The position numbers and the translations under genes are program-made. From positions 806,001-870,000 of the forward strand of contig JACDTU010000008.1 of NCBI GenBank assembly GCA_022376465.1: a stretch of 64,000 bases of DNA, given 5' to 3'. Source of the stretch: Cubamyces lactineus. Taxonomy: Eukaryota > Basidiomycota > Agaricomycetes > Polyporales > Polyporaceae. The notes under the pieces are model-generated. The model saw nothing but the letters and a program-made list of their open reading frames with translations, had not been told where the DNA came from and searched no databases. This document shows positions 47,183-59,401 of this stretch, piece after piece (position 1 is the stretch's first letter; the number at the start of each line of letters is the position of its first letter).

Positions 47183-49801
47183 ATGGCCCCGACCGCAGCC
47201 CTCTACGGGGCCTCCCCCGACGTCGCCCGCCGCATCCTCGACGACATTGAGGCTCAGTTCCGCCTCACCAAGGATGATCTCATTCGGATCACCACCCAGT
47301 TCCTCGAGGACTTTACCCTCGGCCTGGGCGAGTACAACCATCCGATGGCAATGATGTGCGCCCCCCTATACCTGTATTATTTCCTCACTATCTGACTCTT
47401 TTGTACCGCGCAGTCCTACCTTCGTTACTGGTGTGCCAAACGGCTCAGAAACTGGGTGAGTAGCCCCCTCTGCATGCCCCACGCGCTCTTGGAGCGCTGC
47501 ACTATCCATCGCTATCTGGGTCTTGGACGTGCGCATGCACACCGAAGCTGTCCGCACCGTCTTCCCTCTGCGCGGCGTCGGTCTGCCTTATTGACGCGCG
47601 CCGGAGTGGGACCGGTATCGTCGCACCCGTTATAGAAGCCCCGGATGCTTCGTCTCGTCCTTTGGCCGAAATTATGCGTGCCTCGGCGTAACTACCGATC
47701 GATAGGACGTTCCTGCGGATGCTGCTCATCAGATCGCACTCTGGGAATCTGCCCAGGGGTGGGATCATTAAGTTGGGATGAGACGGTTTACTTGCACGAC
47801 CGGACCCGGTGCGGCTTCCCTGAGTAGTGGATGTCGTCACGAGACCGCGACGCGAGAAGCCCTACTGCCCGTCACAGAGACTAGAAACAAGCTATATGAC
47901 TTGGTTCTTACAGTGTTCGTGAGAGTTGACTGACGTTTTGCGTCCAGTACTTTCCTTGCGCTGGATCTGGGTGGAACCAACCTGTGAGTAGCCCCAATGC
48001 TTGGACGGTAGCGAGAAACTAACATTTCGACGCACAGGCGAGTATGTGAGGTGGAGCTTCTGGGCAACCACGAGTTCGTCCTCCGGCAGCAGAAATACAA
48101 GGTCTCCGAAGCGCTCAAAACGGGGGAGGCCACTGCCCTTTTCGGTTGGTAGACCATATGCACTCTTCGGACCTATTCACTGACACAATCGCAGATTACC
48201 TCGCCGACTCTGTTGATGCATTCTTGACCGAGTTCGCTTCGGCCGTCCCCTCAAGCCCCTCAACCGAGCAAGCGAATCCGTTTGCGTCACCTTCCCTCAA
48301 CGACCTCACACCAGAACCTGCTGTGCCGCTCGGTCTTACCTTCAGTTTCCCCGTAGAGCAGACAGCTTTGAACAAGGGAAATATCTTGACTTGGACCAAG
48401 GGTTTCTCCGCAAAGAACGCCGTGGGCCATGACGTCGTTCAGCTACTCCAGGATGCCTTCAACAGGAAACATCTACACGTGCGATGTGTTGCTCTTGTCA
48501 ATGATGTGAGCAGCGTTTTGTTGCATACGAATGTACGACTGACAAGGTACACAGACCGTTGGAGCACTACTTTCGCGTGCATACACGAGCGGTGGTTGCC
48601 TCCTCGGTAGGTCGCTCATTGCACAGCTATTTGTGGATTCCATCATGAACATACGCTCCGTGTCTTCTTAGGCAGTATATTCGGCACCGGTACGAACGGC
48701 GCGTATGTCGAACGTGTCGAGAATATCAAGAAGCTAGGCGATTCTCCTGCACGACAGCAAGGCGGCCATATGATCGTGAACACCGAATGGGGAGCATTCA
48801 ACAACGCCGTAGGTTGACATTTCTTGGTGGCGGGCAGTGTTGAATTTGCTCATCACGATATGTGCAGCGCACAGTTCTCCCTACGACGCCCTTTGATAAC
48901 AAGGTAGATCGTGAATCCATCAACCCCCGACTCCAAGCGTTCGAGAAGTTCATCTCCGGGATGTACCTCGGGGAGATTACCCGCAACATCCTCCTCGCCC
49001 TCGTTGATGCCGCGCCAAAACCGCTGCTCTTCAACGGCCGGTCAAGCGGGCCGTTGAACACTCACTATGGCCTCGACACCGCGATCATGTCTGAAGTCGA
49101 GGAGGCTTGGGAGAGCGGGCGTGTCCCCGTCGTCCCCGTCGCTGCAGACGGGAAGAAGGGAGAGAAGCCTGCGGTGAACGGCGTCTCGGCCTCAGATATT
49201 GCTGGCAAGATTCCCGACTGGCAGTCTGCGCACTTCACGGACATCGACTCGCTCGAACCAGAGGACGTCGCACGGCTGGAGCGTATTCGAGGCATTATCA
49301 TTCAGAGGCTCGCCCTCGACCCGGCAGATGTCTCCCTCCGCGATGCCGCAATCGTTCGGTGGGCCTCGTCACTGGTTGCGAACCGGGCAGCACGGCTCAG
49401 CGGGTGTGCCGTCGCCGCTGTCCTTGTGCAGACCGGGCGCGCGAAGCTCGGTGGCGGCTTCTCGACAGACGAGGACCGGCTAATTATCGGCGTAGACGGA
49501 AGGTACGTTATCTTGAATAGCAGATGGCCCGGTCGAGAGGGATCATCGCGATACTGATTGTTCTGTTGTAGCCTCATCCAACACTACCCTAATTTTAACG
49601 CCCGCCTACGTGATTCGCTGCGGGAGCTCGTCGGCGAGGAGGTCGAGAGGAAGGTCGACATTGGCCTTGCCAAGGACGGTAGCGGTGTCGGAGGTACGTC
49701 CTTCCGCTCATTCGTCCGTAGCGTATCTCATACTCACGCCCTTTCTTCGTTCACTTGTAGCGGCTCTGTGTGCACTCCAGGCGATCAAGCAAGGACACTA
49801 G
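47183..49801 (+). CDS. HXK1: Hexokinase
   Basis: Multi-exon gene starting MAPTAALYG at 47183 (exon 1 ends 47355) and ending at 49801. It phosphorylates glucose and other hexoses with ATP, the first step of glycolysis. Seen in order: IPTFVTGVPNGSETG, the phosphate-1 block FLALDLGGTNLRVC, LGLTFSFPVEQ, LTWTKGF, the VND with the catalytic aspartate, IFGTGTNGAYVE, TEWGAF, LGEITRNILL, SVRDA-like SLRDAAIVRW, AAVLVQTGR and IGVDG followed by the last exon SLIQHYPNF. An insert of about 60 residues (49100-49260, rich in Val, Pro, Lys and Glu) lengthens the large domain and is seen in basidiomycete hexokinases. The numeral in the symbol is by convention only. Confidence 0.95.
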
Positions 49802-50844
49802 ACGCTATGTATCATATATACATATACACGACTGACGGTTGCAACTACCAAGAGGGTAAGAGAGCGAGGAGGGGGAGAGGTGTCAGTGAGAGAGAGAAAA
49901 AGAAAGGACGCTGTGTGTATCCGCCGTGTGTATCCTAGGTATACTATTCCGTACTTGCTATCCCGTGTCGCGCTTTGTGCGCTGTCTCCATCATGTGTTG
50001 CGCGTATTTTTTGTAATACCTCCCGTTTTCAACTTGGATGAATCTCTCGCTCTAGAGCGCTGTCCAATCCTCGCGAAGACTCGACGGAAAGATTGATATG
50101 CGACTCGCGAGACACCGTCACATTGGCGTTCGAGTTCAAAAATTTCAAAGCTGAGATGGGGCGAAGCTGCCCATACATGCAAACATATGTACACGCCTGT
50201 ATGCCTTCAAGAGCTTCAAAGCTTCAAGTTCCACACATGCAAGAAATACATCCGATTCCTTAGTATACACCAAGACCTAGCCAGCACTGTACATGTAGAG
50301 ACGTCTTGGGGCCGGGCCCGACAGGCTGGTGACCGCGCATAGTACGAAACCCACCTATCTATAGGACCCGGCGTCGAAACCCGTCATAATCGTATATGTA
50401 CACGAACCAATATTACACGCGCATGGGACGTTTTGCGAGCGGAGAAGAAACAAGCACATATGCCCATGCTGCTTCGGAGGAGGGAGAGCCTAAGCGGTAG
50501 GCCGTGGGCCTGACTGTTGATTTGTAGACCAGGAGGAAGGTGTTGCCGTTGACGATACCGAAGTAGAAGATGCGAGAGCCGAGAGCCGAGAGGAGGATAT
50601 GCACTGATGACTGGGGTTTCCGGGATCCTATCTCGTCCTTCCAGAGAGTCAAGAGATGGCGAGAGATATCGACAAGGAGAGATCGCTTGAGTGTGTGTGT
50701 GCATGCGTGCGTGCTTGTTGTGTAGCGACACATAGAACAGAACGACCGGGAGCACCTCGCGCCTCGCACCAAGCAGCCACCCATAAAGTGCGCCATCGCC
50801 ACCGCCGCGCCACGTTCCGCGCTCGATCCTCGAGCGCCCAACGC
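49802..50844. other. Convergent 3' region of hexokinase and the zinc-cluster factor
   Basis: Includes purine-rich and GT-rich simple sequence (49850-49910 and 50690-50720). No gene supported. Confidence 0.5.
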
Positions 50845-53800
50845 TCAATGCGCCGGCCCCGGGACCATCGCCGCGCCAGCCACACCGCCCACACCGGCCG
50901 CACCAGCAAAGCCCGCGCCGTCCGGGCGCATCGCGTCCACGAACTGGTTCCACTCCGAGAGCGCAAAGCCCATCGACGCGCCCCACATCGAGCTCTCCTC
51001 CGCCGGGTGCACGTACGCGAGCTCGTGCCCCACCCCTCCTCCTCCTCCGTCGCGAAACACCTGTGGGTGGTGTGCGAGCTGCGGGACGTGCTGGTGCTGG
51101 TGCGGCTGCTGGTGTTGTTGGTGCGGATGTTGGGGTTGATGTGGGTGTGGGTGGTGCCCTGGGGGATTTTGGGCGTTCTGTGGGGGAGGAGCGGGTGCGG
51201 CTTGGGCGGCCTGATGTTGTTGCTGCTGCTGCTGCTGGGGAATCGTATCGGCGTAGCGCGCAACAGGGAACGACTGGCTGCCAGAGAGCGAGGACGTCGT
51301 GGGCGAGTACTGCTGTGCCGTAGAATGGTGCGACTGTGGCTGGGATGCGGGTCCACGATGGGCATACAGCGAGTGCTGTTGCTGTTGCGGTGGTGGCTGC
51401 TGAGGGGCGTGCTGCGAATAGTGTGAAGGCGGGGGGAGTTCCGACTGGGATTGTGACGTCCACCGCGTCGCGGATACCGGGGGCTGCGTTGCGGTTGCGC
51501 CGTGGTGCGATTGCAGACCGGTATGATGCAGTGAGATCGGCTCCGCATGAACGCCGCCGCCAGAACTGCCCGAAAGCCCATTATGATACGCAGACGGGTG
51601 CGCCTGCTGACTTGCTGCCGCCCCAGCGCCGCCGCTCCCCACCGGCGCAGGCAGCGAAGTTGCAGCAGTAGCGCCAGAGCCGCGCACAGTGTACCGATTA
51701 TACCCCGGGGAGTCCGCCGAGCGCGAATACGGCGCGTCCTGGTACGGAAACGCGAGCGTCCGCACGAGGCTCAACACCCTCGCCTTCGTGCACTCGCGCT
51801 CCTCCCTCGAGAGCTCCAGGAAGTCGTCCGAGTACAGCGGCGCGAGCGCCTGCAGGATCGTGAGCGCCTTGTCCGCGACGGGCATCCAGCGGCTCTGCTC
51901 GAGGCTCGCGAGCGCCTTGCGGATGTTCTCCCGGAAGAGGCTCGCCGCGGGCTGGTCCGGGCGTGCGATGAGCTGGAACGAGAAGAACATCGCCGCGGAG
52001 AAGACGTGGAACGGGCCCCAGTTCATGTGCCCTGGCACCGCGAGCGCCGAGTTGGAGAGGAAGTCCGGGCGCGTCTGCCCGACGAGCGCGATGAGCTGCG
52101 AGGCGGCGCTCACTGCGATCTCGAGGCTCTCGGGCACCTTGGCGTATGGTCGGTGTAGCGTGAAGCGGATGTGGTGGTACGCGGTGCGAATGATGACGCT
52201 TTGCACGCCTACCCGACGGACCGCTGTAATCGGGCTCGCAAGACTCCGCGCGATGCGGAACTCGTCCAAGTCGAGTTCAGGCGGGAGAGACTCGTACCAG
52301 TCCGTCAGCAGCTTGTCCTTGTCCTGCACGGAGGCATACTGCACCGCGCGGAACGACACTGCGTCGTCCATGATGTCGCCGAGGATGTACGCCAGTCGGA
52401 AGAGCGCGATATTCGGCAGATACAATCGACCGCTCTTGTCCAGCGCGGGGTCGCAGTAGCTGGGCAGCTGCGTGTTGAAGTGGTGCGACGCGATCGCAAG
52501 CGGGCGGCCGAACATGAACGCCTGCCACCTTTCGAGCAGTATGATATGCCACCACGCCCAGCGTCGCCTCTCCGCAACGCCCTTTTCGAACCGCGTCGAG
52601 CCAGGGTCACGGTGCAGACCCATCGCCGTGCCGATCGTGACGAGCTCTCCGCGCACGCTCCAAGTCTCCTCCGGGTCCTCCTTCGCAAACGTCAGATAAT
52701 GGCACCGAACCAAGAGCAGCTCGATGAGCTCGAGCGAGTACGACCGCCCAGGGCTCTCCGCGTCCGCTCGGTACCTATGTAACGCCGTCCGCATGATCGC
52801 ATAGCACTTCGACCCCAGCTCCTCTGGCGTCTCCGACATGCCCTGCAGGAGTGCATGCCGTGGCGGGAGGTACCGCGCCGCAAGCGCAATAAGGATGCAC
52901 ACCGTCGCGAGCGCGATGCGGTCCCCGTGCTTCCAAGTCTTGTACCGCTCCCAGGCCGCGAGCAGCCACGGCTCGTTCACATGCCGGTAGATCCAGTTGC
53001 AATACTCGAAGTAGTACTGCACCAGCCCATCGATGATCGGCACTGGTGGGAGCTCGTTGATCAGGTCCGTATCCCATACGCCCGTCGACCCAGAGGAGAC
53101 ATTGCCCGCGCCGTCCCCGAGGTCGGCTGAAGTGCGCGCGGTCGTCGTCGGTGACGCCGGCGTCGGTGGCCTATCGTGGTTGTCGTCCCGCTCCGAGACC
53201 TGTACCGAACGGCAGCCCGTGAGAACCCGAACCGAGCACTCTCAGGCGTGATGCTCACCGGGATGAGGTGGGACGCGGCGCTCGTCGGGCCAGCGTACAA
53301 GCCGTCCGATGCCTGCTCGCCAAGCATGCCAGGCGTGCTAGGAATGTCCGGGACCTCGCATTTCTCCTTGACGTCCACGCCCGCGTCCGAGCCTTGTCTC
53401 TCGTACGGGCCCTGTGGTGAAGCGTTGTACGACGCCCGGCGTAGTGCGTCAGGCGCGTACCCATGGCCACTGTGACCGCCCGGCGGCCCGCGAGACGCTG
53501 TTGCTGCTGCCGCCCCAGGCAGTTGCTGATACACGTGGGACTCGAGTAGGGAGAGCGACTGGCGGATGCGCGCGAATTCGAGTCCGGGGTCGAGCGGGGG
53601 ACGCCTGGAGATATTTAGAGAAGGGCGATTAGGTTGGATCTGTGTCGCGAGAATGGTGCTGCGCAAGAGTATGGGGAAGGGTGATACTCACTGTTGATCG
53701 ACCGCTCCGCGAAAGGCGGGATCGGCGTCCTGTCCTTGATAACATAGCGCTGTGGTGCCTGTGCAGCCATAGGGGGTAACCGTCGGTGAGCGGGAGAGTC

Positions 53801-54303
53801 GAAGAGAACAGCGTTGAAGGGAAGAAGAGCGCACCTCGTAGAACACAGGACGAGCAGGGACGATTTCTGGAAGGCCGAGGAGAGCGAGGAGATGAAGGTT
53901 AGCCAAGTGTATTTCCGAGGAGAGGGAGAGAGGGAAAGATGCTTGAGTCGGGGCCCGCAGCGGGAAGGCTGGGTGAAGAAGCAGGGATAGAGATGCGGAT
54001 GAACAGAGCCCGGGCGAGATTTGCGGTGGGATGGGGAGAGAATCTGGATCAGACGTGTACGAACCTGTCGCATTTGAGCTTGCTGTTTCTGCAGGGCTCG
54101 CAGTTGATAGCCTTGCGCGCTCGCTTTGGGGGAGGGCGAGGGTCCGCGGAGGAGGGGTCGGCGTTGTTGTTGTTGTTTTCATGTGAGCCGCCTGCGCCGG
54201 GCGAACGGCCACGTACGTGCTTTGTCCTGGGTACCGACGCAGAAGCGGGGGCCGAGACCGTGGGGAGGTGGCCGTTTGGGTTCGCGGACTGTGTTGCGGG
54301 CAT
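50845..54303 (-). CDS. Zn(II)2Cys6 transcription factor with fungal-specific domain
   Basis: Exons (minus) 54303-54065, 53866-53835, 53758-53692, 53604-53259, 53199-50845; 3039 nt, 1012 residues. The zinc cluster is split by two introns: C-EP-C-RNSKLK-C in exon 1, then NRP-C-SS-C-VLRG in a 32-nt exon and TTAL-C in exon 3. A heptad-like stretch LEFARIRQSLSLLESHVYQQ follows, as expected for dimerisation. The fungal-specific (MHR) domain covers about 53040-51800, with YYFEYCNWIYRHVNEPWLLA, GTAMGLHRDP, ERRRWAWWHIILLERW and LPSYCDPAL. The C-terminal third is Gln/His/Pro/Ser-rich, probably an activation region. The target genes are not indicated by sequence or neighbours. Confidence 0.9.
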
Positions 54304-55874
54304 AGTCTGACCGAGGAGTGTGACAGGAACGACCTGTACGAGGCGAAGGACGGGGGCGGGGGAGCAGAGGACGTCGTGGGCGGGAGAGAGGACGGGGCGA
54401 GAGGGCAAGAGAGCGTCTTTGGGGGAGCAGGCGTCTGGTGGAGGGGGAAGAGAGGGATGGCCGTTAGCGTTGAGGTTGTTGTACGGAGCGAGAGAGACCC
54501 ACGGCACTCGCCCGTCTCTCATCCAGCCTTTGCCCTGACAGATGCAAGCCTCAGCCACCGTCCTCTGCACGCATGGCCCGCTCCTCCTCATCGTTTCCTG
54601 CCCGTCTCCCCACGTCGAATCCCCTCCGCCGCCGCCGTCGTCGCCCAACCAGCCAGGCACAGCTCCTACCCGCTCATCCACTTTCGGCAGTAGCCCCTGT
54701 TGGGCGTTGTTGGCCCGCGCGGGCGTGCCGAATTTGAATATGCTGACCGCAGACAGATGGCGCGTCGCAGGACCATCAAGCTCGGAAGTCCCGCATTCAA
54801 ACGTCGTGTGCTGTGCAAGAGAGAACGGTAGCAAAGGCGGAGGACGAGAGCGTCGTGGCTGGGGAGATCGACGAGGAAAAACGTTTATCTTGCATAGAGC
54901 CCTGGGCAGATCCCAGATCTCTCAATCTCTCCTCCAATACGCTGATCGGCCTCCGCCCTCAGTCCCTCCACCCCCAGTCTGCCGCCGGCCACCCACTCAC
55001 ACTCGCCCCGCGGACCTGCACAACCGACAGATGTAGGCAGACCCACGTCTCCCGCCACACCCACAAGCCCACCTCGTTGCACGCCCATGACGACGCTCAG
55101 CACTCGCCCCGGGCAATCATAATCAAGTCCTCCATTTCACGAGCCAATCACTCGCTCTGCATGGACGCATCGAACACCCACAACGCATCATATCGAAACA
55201 CTCGCAAAGTCTATCGGGCCTAGCTTCGCTCTGTCCGCGGTGATTGCACCTCGGGCTGTCTCCCGCCCTGCCCACGCTTCGGTGCCACACTCCGGGCTCT
55301 CATCTTCTCCCGGTTTCGACGCTCGCTCTAGCGGACGCGGCCCACAGGTACGTACGCGTATGTGCGCTGCGTCGATGGACAGCCGAATGTTATTACCCGC
55401 GACATACCATACATCATACATGTAAATTCGAATGTTTCGACCGTCTCGTGTAACTCCATGGCAGTGCCACCCGGGCCATGACGAGTACCACCAGCCCCGT
55501 TCGCTTATTGCGCATCCTCTAGTAGACTTTGTCTACTCGTCTCGCGCACGTCTCCTCTCTCATGCAAGCTGCTCAAGATTTCCTGCGAATTTCCGCTGCT
55601 AAGACCCATATCCAGACTGATAAGCTGCACACACCAACGCCCGCATGCCCAAAAGCGGAGAGAGCGTTTGCGAAGGTTCTCGAAGATTCGGGCGTGGTCT
55701 GCTGCTCGGCCCTCGAAGGCTGCAGCAGCGTCCCGCGCAAGCATCATAAAAGTCCATCCAGCAGCCCCTCCGCGCCCAAACACCGTCCTCACACTCGCAT
55801 CCGCATACCCGTCTCTCGTGTCTGATTAACCGACACACACTTCAGAGCTACCATCTTCGCTCTCGACGCAACCC
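54304..55874. other. Divergent promoter region of the zinc-cluster factor and STI1
   Basis: About 1.6 kb without a supportable gene. It contains the heat-shock element listed separately. The open stretches at 54813-55223 and 55505-55825 show no domain. Confidence 0.55.
55672..55689 (+). promoter_or_regulatory. Heat-shock element upstream of STI1
   Basis: GAAGGTTCTCGAAGATTC holds four alternating units (GAA, TTC, GAA, TTC) each exactly five bases apart, the consensus for Hsf1 trimers. It ends 185 bases before the STI1 start codon. STI1 is a classic Hsf1 target in fungi, so control by heat shock is likely. Confidence 0.75.
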
Positions 55875-57946
55875 ATGGCCGACGCGCTCAAGGAAGAGGG
55901 AAACAAGGCGTTCCAGGCAAAGGACTACGACAAGGCGATCGAGCTCTTCTCAAAGGCCCTCGAGCTCGACCCCAACAACTTCGTCCTCTGGTCGAACCGC
56001 AGCGCAGCCAAGGCCGGCAAGCGCCAGTGGCAGGCCGCGCTCGAAGATGCTGAACAGGCGAGTTTGCTGATCTCGCGTTACGGTTCAGTTGGGGGCTTAC
56101 CGTCCGCGCGGCGTCGATATATAGTGTATCAAGGTGAACCCGACGTGGTCGAAAGGCTACGCGCGCAAGGGCGCCGCGCTGCACGGACAGAGGAGATACG
56201 ACGAGGCGATCCAGGCGTACGAGACCGGCCTGAAGATCGAAGACAGCCCCGCGCTCCGGAAAGGCCTCAAAGAGGTCGTCGAAGCCAAACGTACGTCCCC
56301 CCCTCCCCCCCTCCCATCCCACCACCACTCACCTCTCACTTCCTTCCAACAGAGGCAGACGAGCGCGGCGAAGGCGCCGAGGCCGTCGGGCTCGGCAAGC
56401 TCTTCGGGGACAAGGACCTCTTCGCGAAGCTCGCCGCGAACCCGCGCACGGCGAAGCACCTCGCGGACCCCGCGTTCGTGCAGAAGCTCAGCGCGTTCCA
56501 GCAGAACCCGCGCCTCGCGGAGACCGCGTTCCAGTCCGACCCGCGCATGATCGACGTCCTCGGCGCGCTCATGGGCCTCGACATGCAGGGCTTCACGCGC
56601 GAGGAGGGCTCGGACGAGCTCCCGCCGGGGGTTGTGCGCTCGCAGGACGCGCCGTCTGAGGCGTCGTCTTCGACGGCCCAGCAGCAGCAGCAGCAGACGA
56701 AGAAGGAGGAGGAGAAGCAGAAGGAGGAGGATGTGGAGATGGCGGAGCCAGACGAGGACGCGGAGGTGAAGAAGGAGGCGGAGGCGGAGAAGAAGAAGGG
56801 CGCGGAGGCGTACAAGGCGCGCGACCTCGACACCGCGATCGTGCACTTCCAGAAAGCGTGGGACATCTACCCCAAGGACATCACCTTCCTCACGAACTTG
56901 GCTGGTAAGTCGCGCTGCTTATCTCGCGCACTATTTAGCTGTACACTAACGGCTTTGTCGCAGCGGCGTACTTTGAAAAGGGCGACTTTGACAAGTGCAT
57001 CGAGACGTGCGAAAAGGCCGTCGAGGAGGGCCGCGAGGTCAGTTCAAAACGCACACTTACGCGATAGAATCTGCCCATCTCACATCGTAACCCCTGCAGA
57101 TCCACGCCGACTTCAAGTTGATCGCCAAGGCGTACGGCCGGATCGGATCCGCGTACCAGCGTAAGGGCGACCTCCCGACAGCGATCAAGTACTTCAACAA
57201 GTCGCTCACCGAGCACCGCACGCCCGACATCCTCACCAAGCTCCGCCAAGCGGAACGCGACCAGGCCGAGCAAGCGCGTCTCGCGTACATCGACCCCGAG
57301 AAGGCCGCCGCGGCGCGCGAGGAGGGCAACGCGCTCTTCAAGAAGGGCGACTTCGCGGGCGCGGTGAAGGCGTACACGGAGGCGATCAAGCGGGACCCGC
57401 AGGACCCGCGCGGGTACAACAACCGCGCGAACGCGTACACGAAGCTCGCCGCGCTGCCCGAGGCGCTCAAGGACGCGGAGGAGGCGATCAGGGTCGACCC
57501 GAAGTTCGTGAAGGCGTACGTGCGCAAGAGCCACGTGCTGTTCGCGATGCGCGACTACATGAAGGCGATCGAGGCCGTGCAGCAGGCGGCGGACGTGGAC
57601 GAGGAGAAGAAGCATACGCGGGAGATCCAGGAGCAGATGTTCAAGTGCCAACAGGCGATGCTCAGCCAGCGGGAGGGCGAGTCCGAGGAGGAGACGCTGC
57701 AGCGGGCGATGCGCGATCCCGAGGTCGCGGTACGTACTGACACTTGACACTCGTTCTTTTTCCCCCGTCATGCAGCGATGCTTATTGACTTTATCATGAC
57801 AGAAAATCATGGGCGACCCTATCATGCAGTCCATCCTCCAGCAAGCGCAAGCGAACCCCGCCGCGCTGCAGGACCACATGAAGAACCCGACAGTCAGGCA
57901 AAACATCATGAAGCTCATCAACGCGGGCATCATCAAGACGCGGTAG
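55875..57946 (+). CDS. STI1: Hsp70/Hsp90-organising co-chaperone Sti1 (HOP)
   Basis: Exons 55875-56057, 56134-56290, 56353-56904, 56964-57037, 57100-57729, 57803-57946; 579 residues. Sti1 bridges Hsp70 and Hsp90 through TPR domains. TPR1 opens at [22 protein letters not shown]1 carries [21 protein letters not shown] charged linker with poly-Gln and Lys/Glu runs (56680-56790) precedes TPR2A ([24 protein letters not shown]) and TPR2B ([20 protein letters not shown]). DP2 ends with [19 protein letters not shown] and [13 protein letters not shown]. The first intron begins GCGAGT (GC-AG type) at 56058; no GT donor keeps the frame. A heat-shock element lies upstream. Confidence 0.96.
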
Positions 57947-58389
57947 GGGCCACCGCCACCGCCCCCTTCGTCGTCGCCACTCATTCCCCCGGGGGTGTGG
58001 GGTCGAATGGGTGGATCCTCCTTGCACTTGGTTCTCGCGCTCGGACTGCTTGGTGTGGAAGTTTTTGCAATGCCATTGTATCTATACTACTCGCATCGCT
58101 ATAGGCACGTGTAATACAAGCTTTCTTTGCTCTCATGAGGCTGGGTGTTCGCAATCTTGCCTTGGTGTTGTTCACTATTTCGCCTTGACACCGGTGTTCA
58201 CTATCTTGGTGAGTGAATCACCGTAGCGGCTCCGCTCTGAGCTCTCTGGAAGCTCGGCCTGCATATCAGCCTCGCGAAGACGTGTACCGGGCCCGCACCG
58301 TCAAAAGTGATCAATGATTCGCTACCGTTACACACATGTACCGACTTAGCCTCAATCGCCTACAACCCCTCCCACCAGCTCAACGTCCT
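57947..58389. other. Convergent 3' region of STI1 and the deaminase gene
   Basis: 3' untranslated regions. No gene supported. Confidence 0.6.
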
Positions 58390-59401
58390 TCATACTTTTC
58401 CAGCGGCTGCCAATGCTCTGCACGTCGTCCCCACCCTCGCACACCCCGCCGGGCACGGCGCGCTCGGGTCGAACTGCCACGAGAACAGCGGGTCCGTCTC
58501 GTTCGCCAGCACGCCCGCGAGGAGGCGCGACGGGTTCGGGAGGTCGAACGACCGCTCGAAGACCTCGATGGACGGGATCCGGATCTGGCCCCAGCCCTGC
58601 TCGATGAGCGTCGCGATGCTCGTGCCGTAGATGTACTCCCGGAAGCCCGCCCAGCGGATCGCGGACGCGCACTGCACGTGCAAGAATGTAAGTGGATGTC
58701 AAAGAGGAAGCGGCAGAAGTCGATGTGTTCGCTGATAGGTGTTTGGGATCGGATGCACGGTGCTCGAAGGGCTGCGCGAGACGCGGCGGGGGATGACGAC
58801 ACGACGAGCGGGCAGGGTGGTTGGGAGAGGGAGATTAGAAGAAAGCGTACCATTGGGCAGCTCTCGGCGTTGGTGTAGAGGCTTAGGTCTGCAAATGCCG
58901 CTTGCGCCTGCTTCGGCGTGAACTTGTAAGGCCCCGAAGGGTCCGTCATCACCGCCGTGCAGTTCTGAATCGCGGCGATTTCTCCTATCCGCAGCAACCC
59001 GAATGGCATACAGTCAGCGTTGAACTAGCTCCAGCATGTGGCCGCGCACCATGCAACACTGGGTCGCCCGTGTTTACATTCGAATTGACTCCAATACAGA
59101 CCAGCTCGCCCGCGACCGACGCGGTGTGGTTCACGATCACGGACGCGAACGGGCTGAAGGTGCAAGGAGACGCGAGCTCCACCACCGCGGCATTCGCTCG
59201 CCTCATCCACCCCTCGCGCACGGCGATCGGCACGCTGTTTATAGACAGCGTCGGTAGCGCCACGACGCTCTCGAGCGGCAGAGAGAATGCATGGCGGTGG
59301 AGGTGCTGATGGTGTCCGGAGACCGCCTGTGTCCCTGCAAGAGCGCTAGCGAGCGCGAGCGCGAAGACGCGCGCGATTGAAGCACAGGACGCGTCTGGCA
59401 T
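58390..59401 (-). CDS. Secreted CMP/dCMP-deaminase-fold protein
   Basis: Exons (minus) 59401-59050, 58984-58851 and 58671-58390; 768 nt, 255 residues. The start gives MPDASCASIARVFALALA..., a clear signal peptide ending near TQAVSG. The zinc-dependent deaminase motifs are present: H-G-E (the HxE site, split by intron 1 at 59050/58984) and CPM|C-ASAIRW, the PCxxC-type site, which is here S-C-P-M-C across intron 2. TLYTNAESC-like LSLYTNAESCP and GTSIATLIEQGWGQIRIPS are shared with other fungal extracellular members I recall. The substrate is not known; a role in purine or pyrimidine salvage outside the cell is inference. Confidence 0.85.

Noticed and set aside
50656..52782. Plus-strand open frames opposite the zinc-cluster factor
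   Set aside because: Low-complexity antisense of Gln/His/Pro codons; the minus strand codes for a clear transcription factor.
56157..56866. Long minus-strand open frames (Leu/Arg-rich and Ser-rich) opposite STI1
   Set aside because: They are the antisense of GC-rich STI1 codons and show no domain or splice logic.
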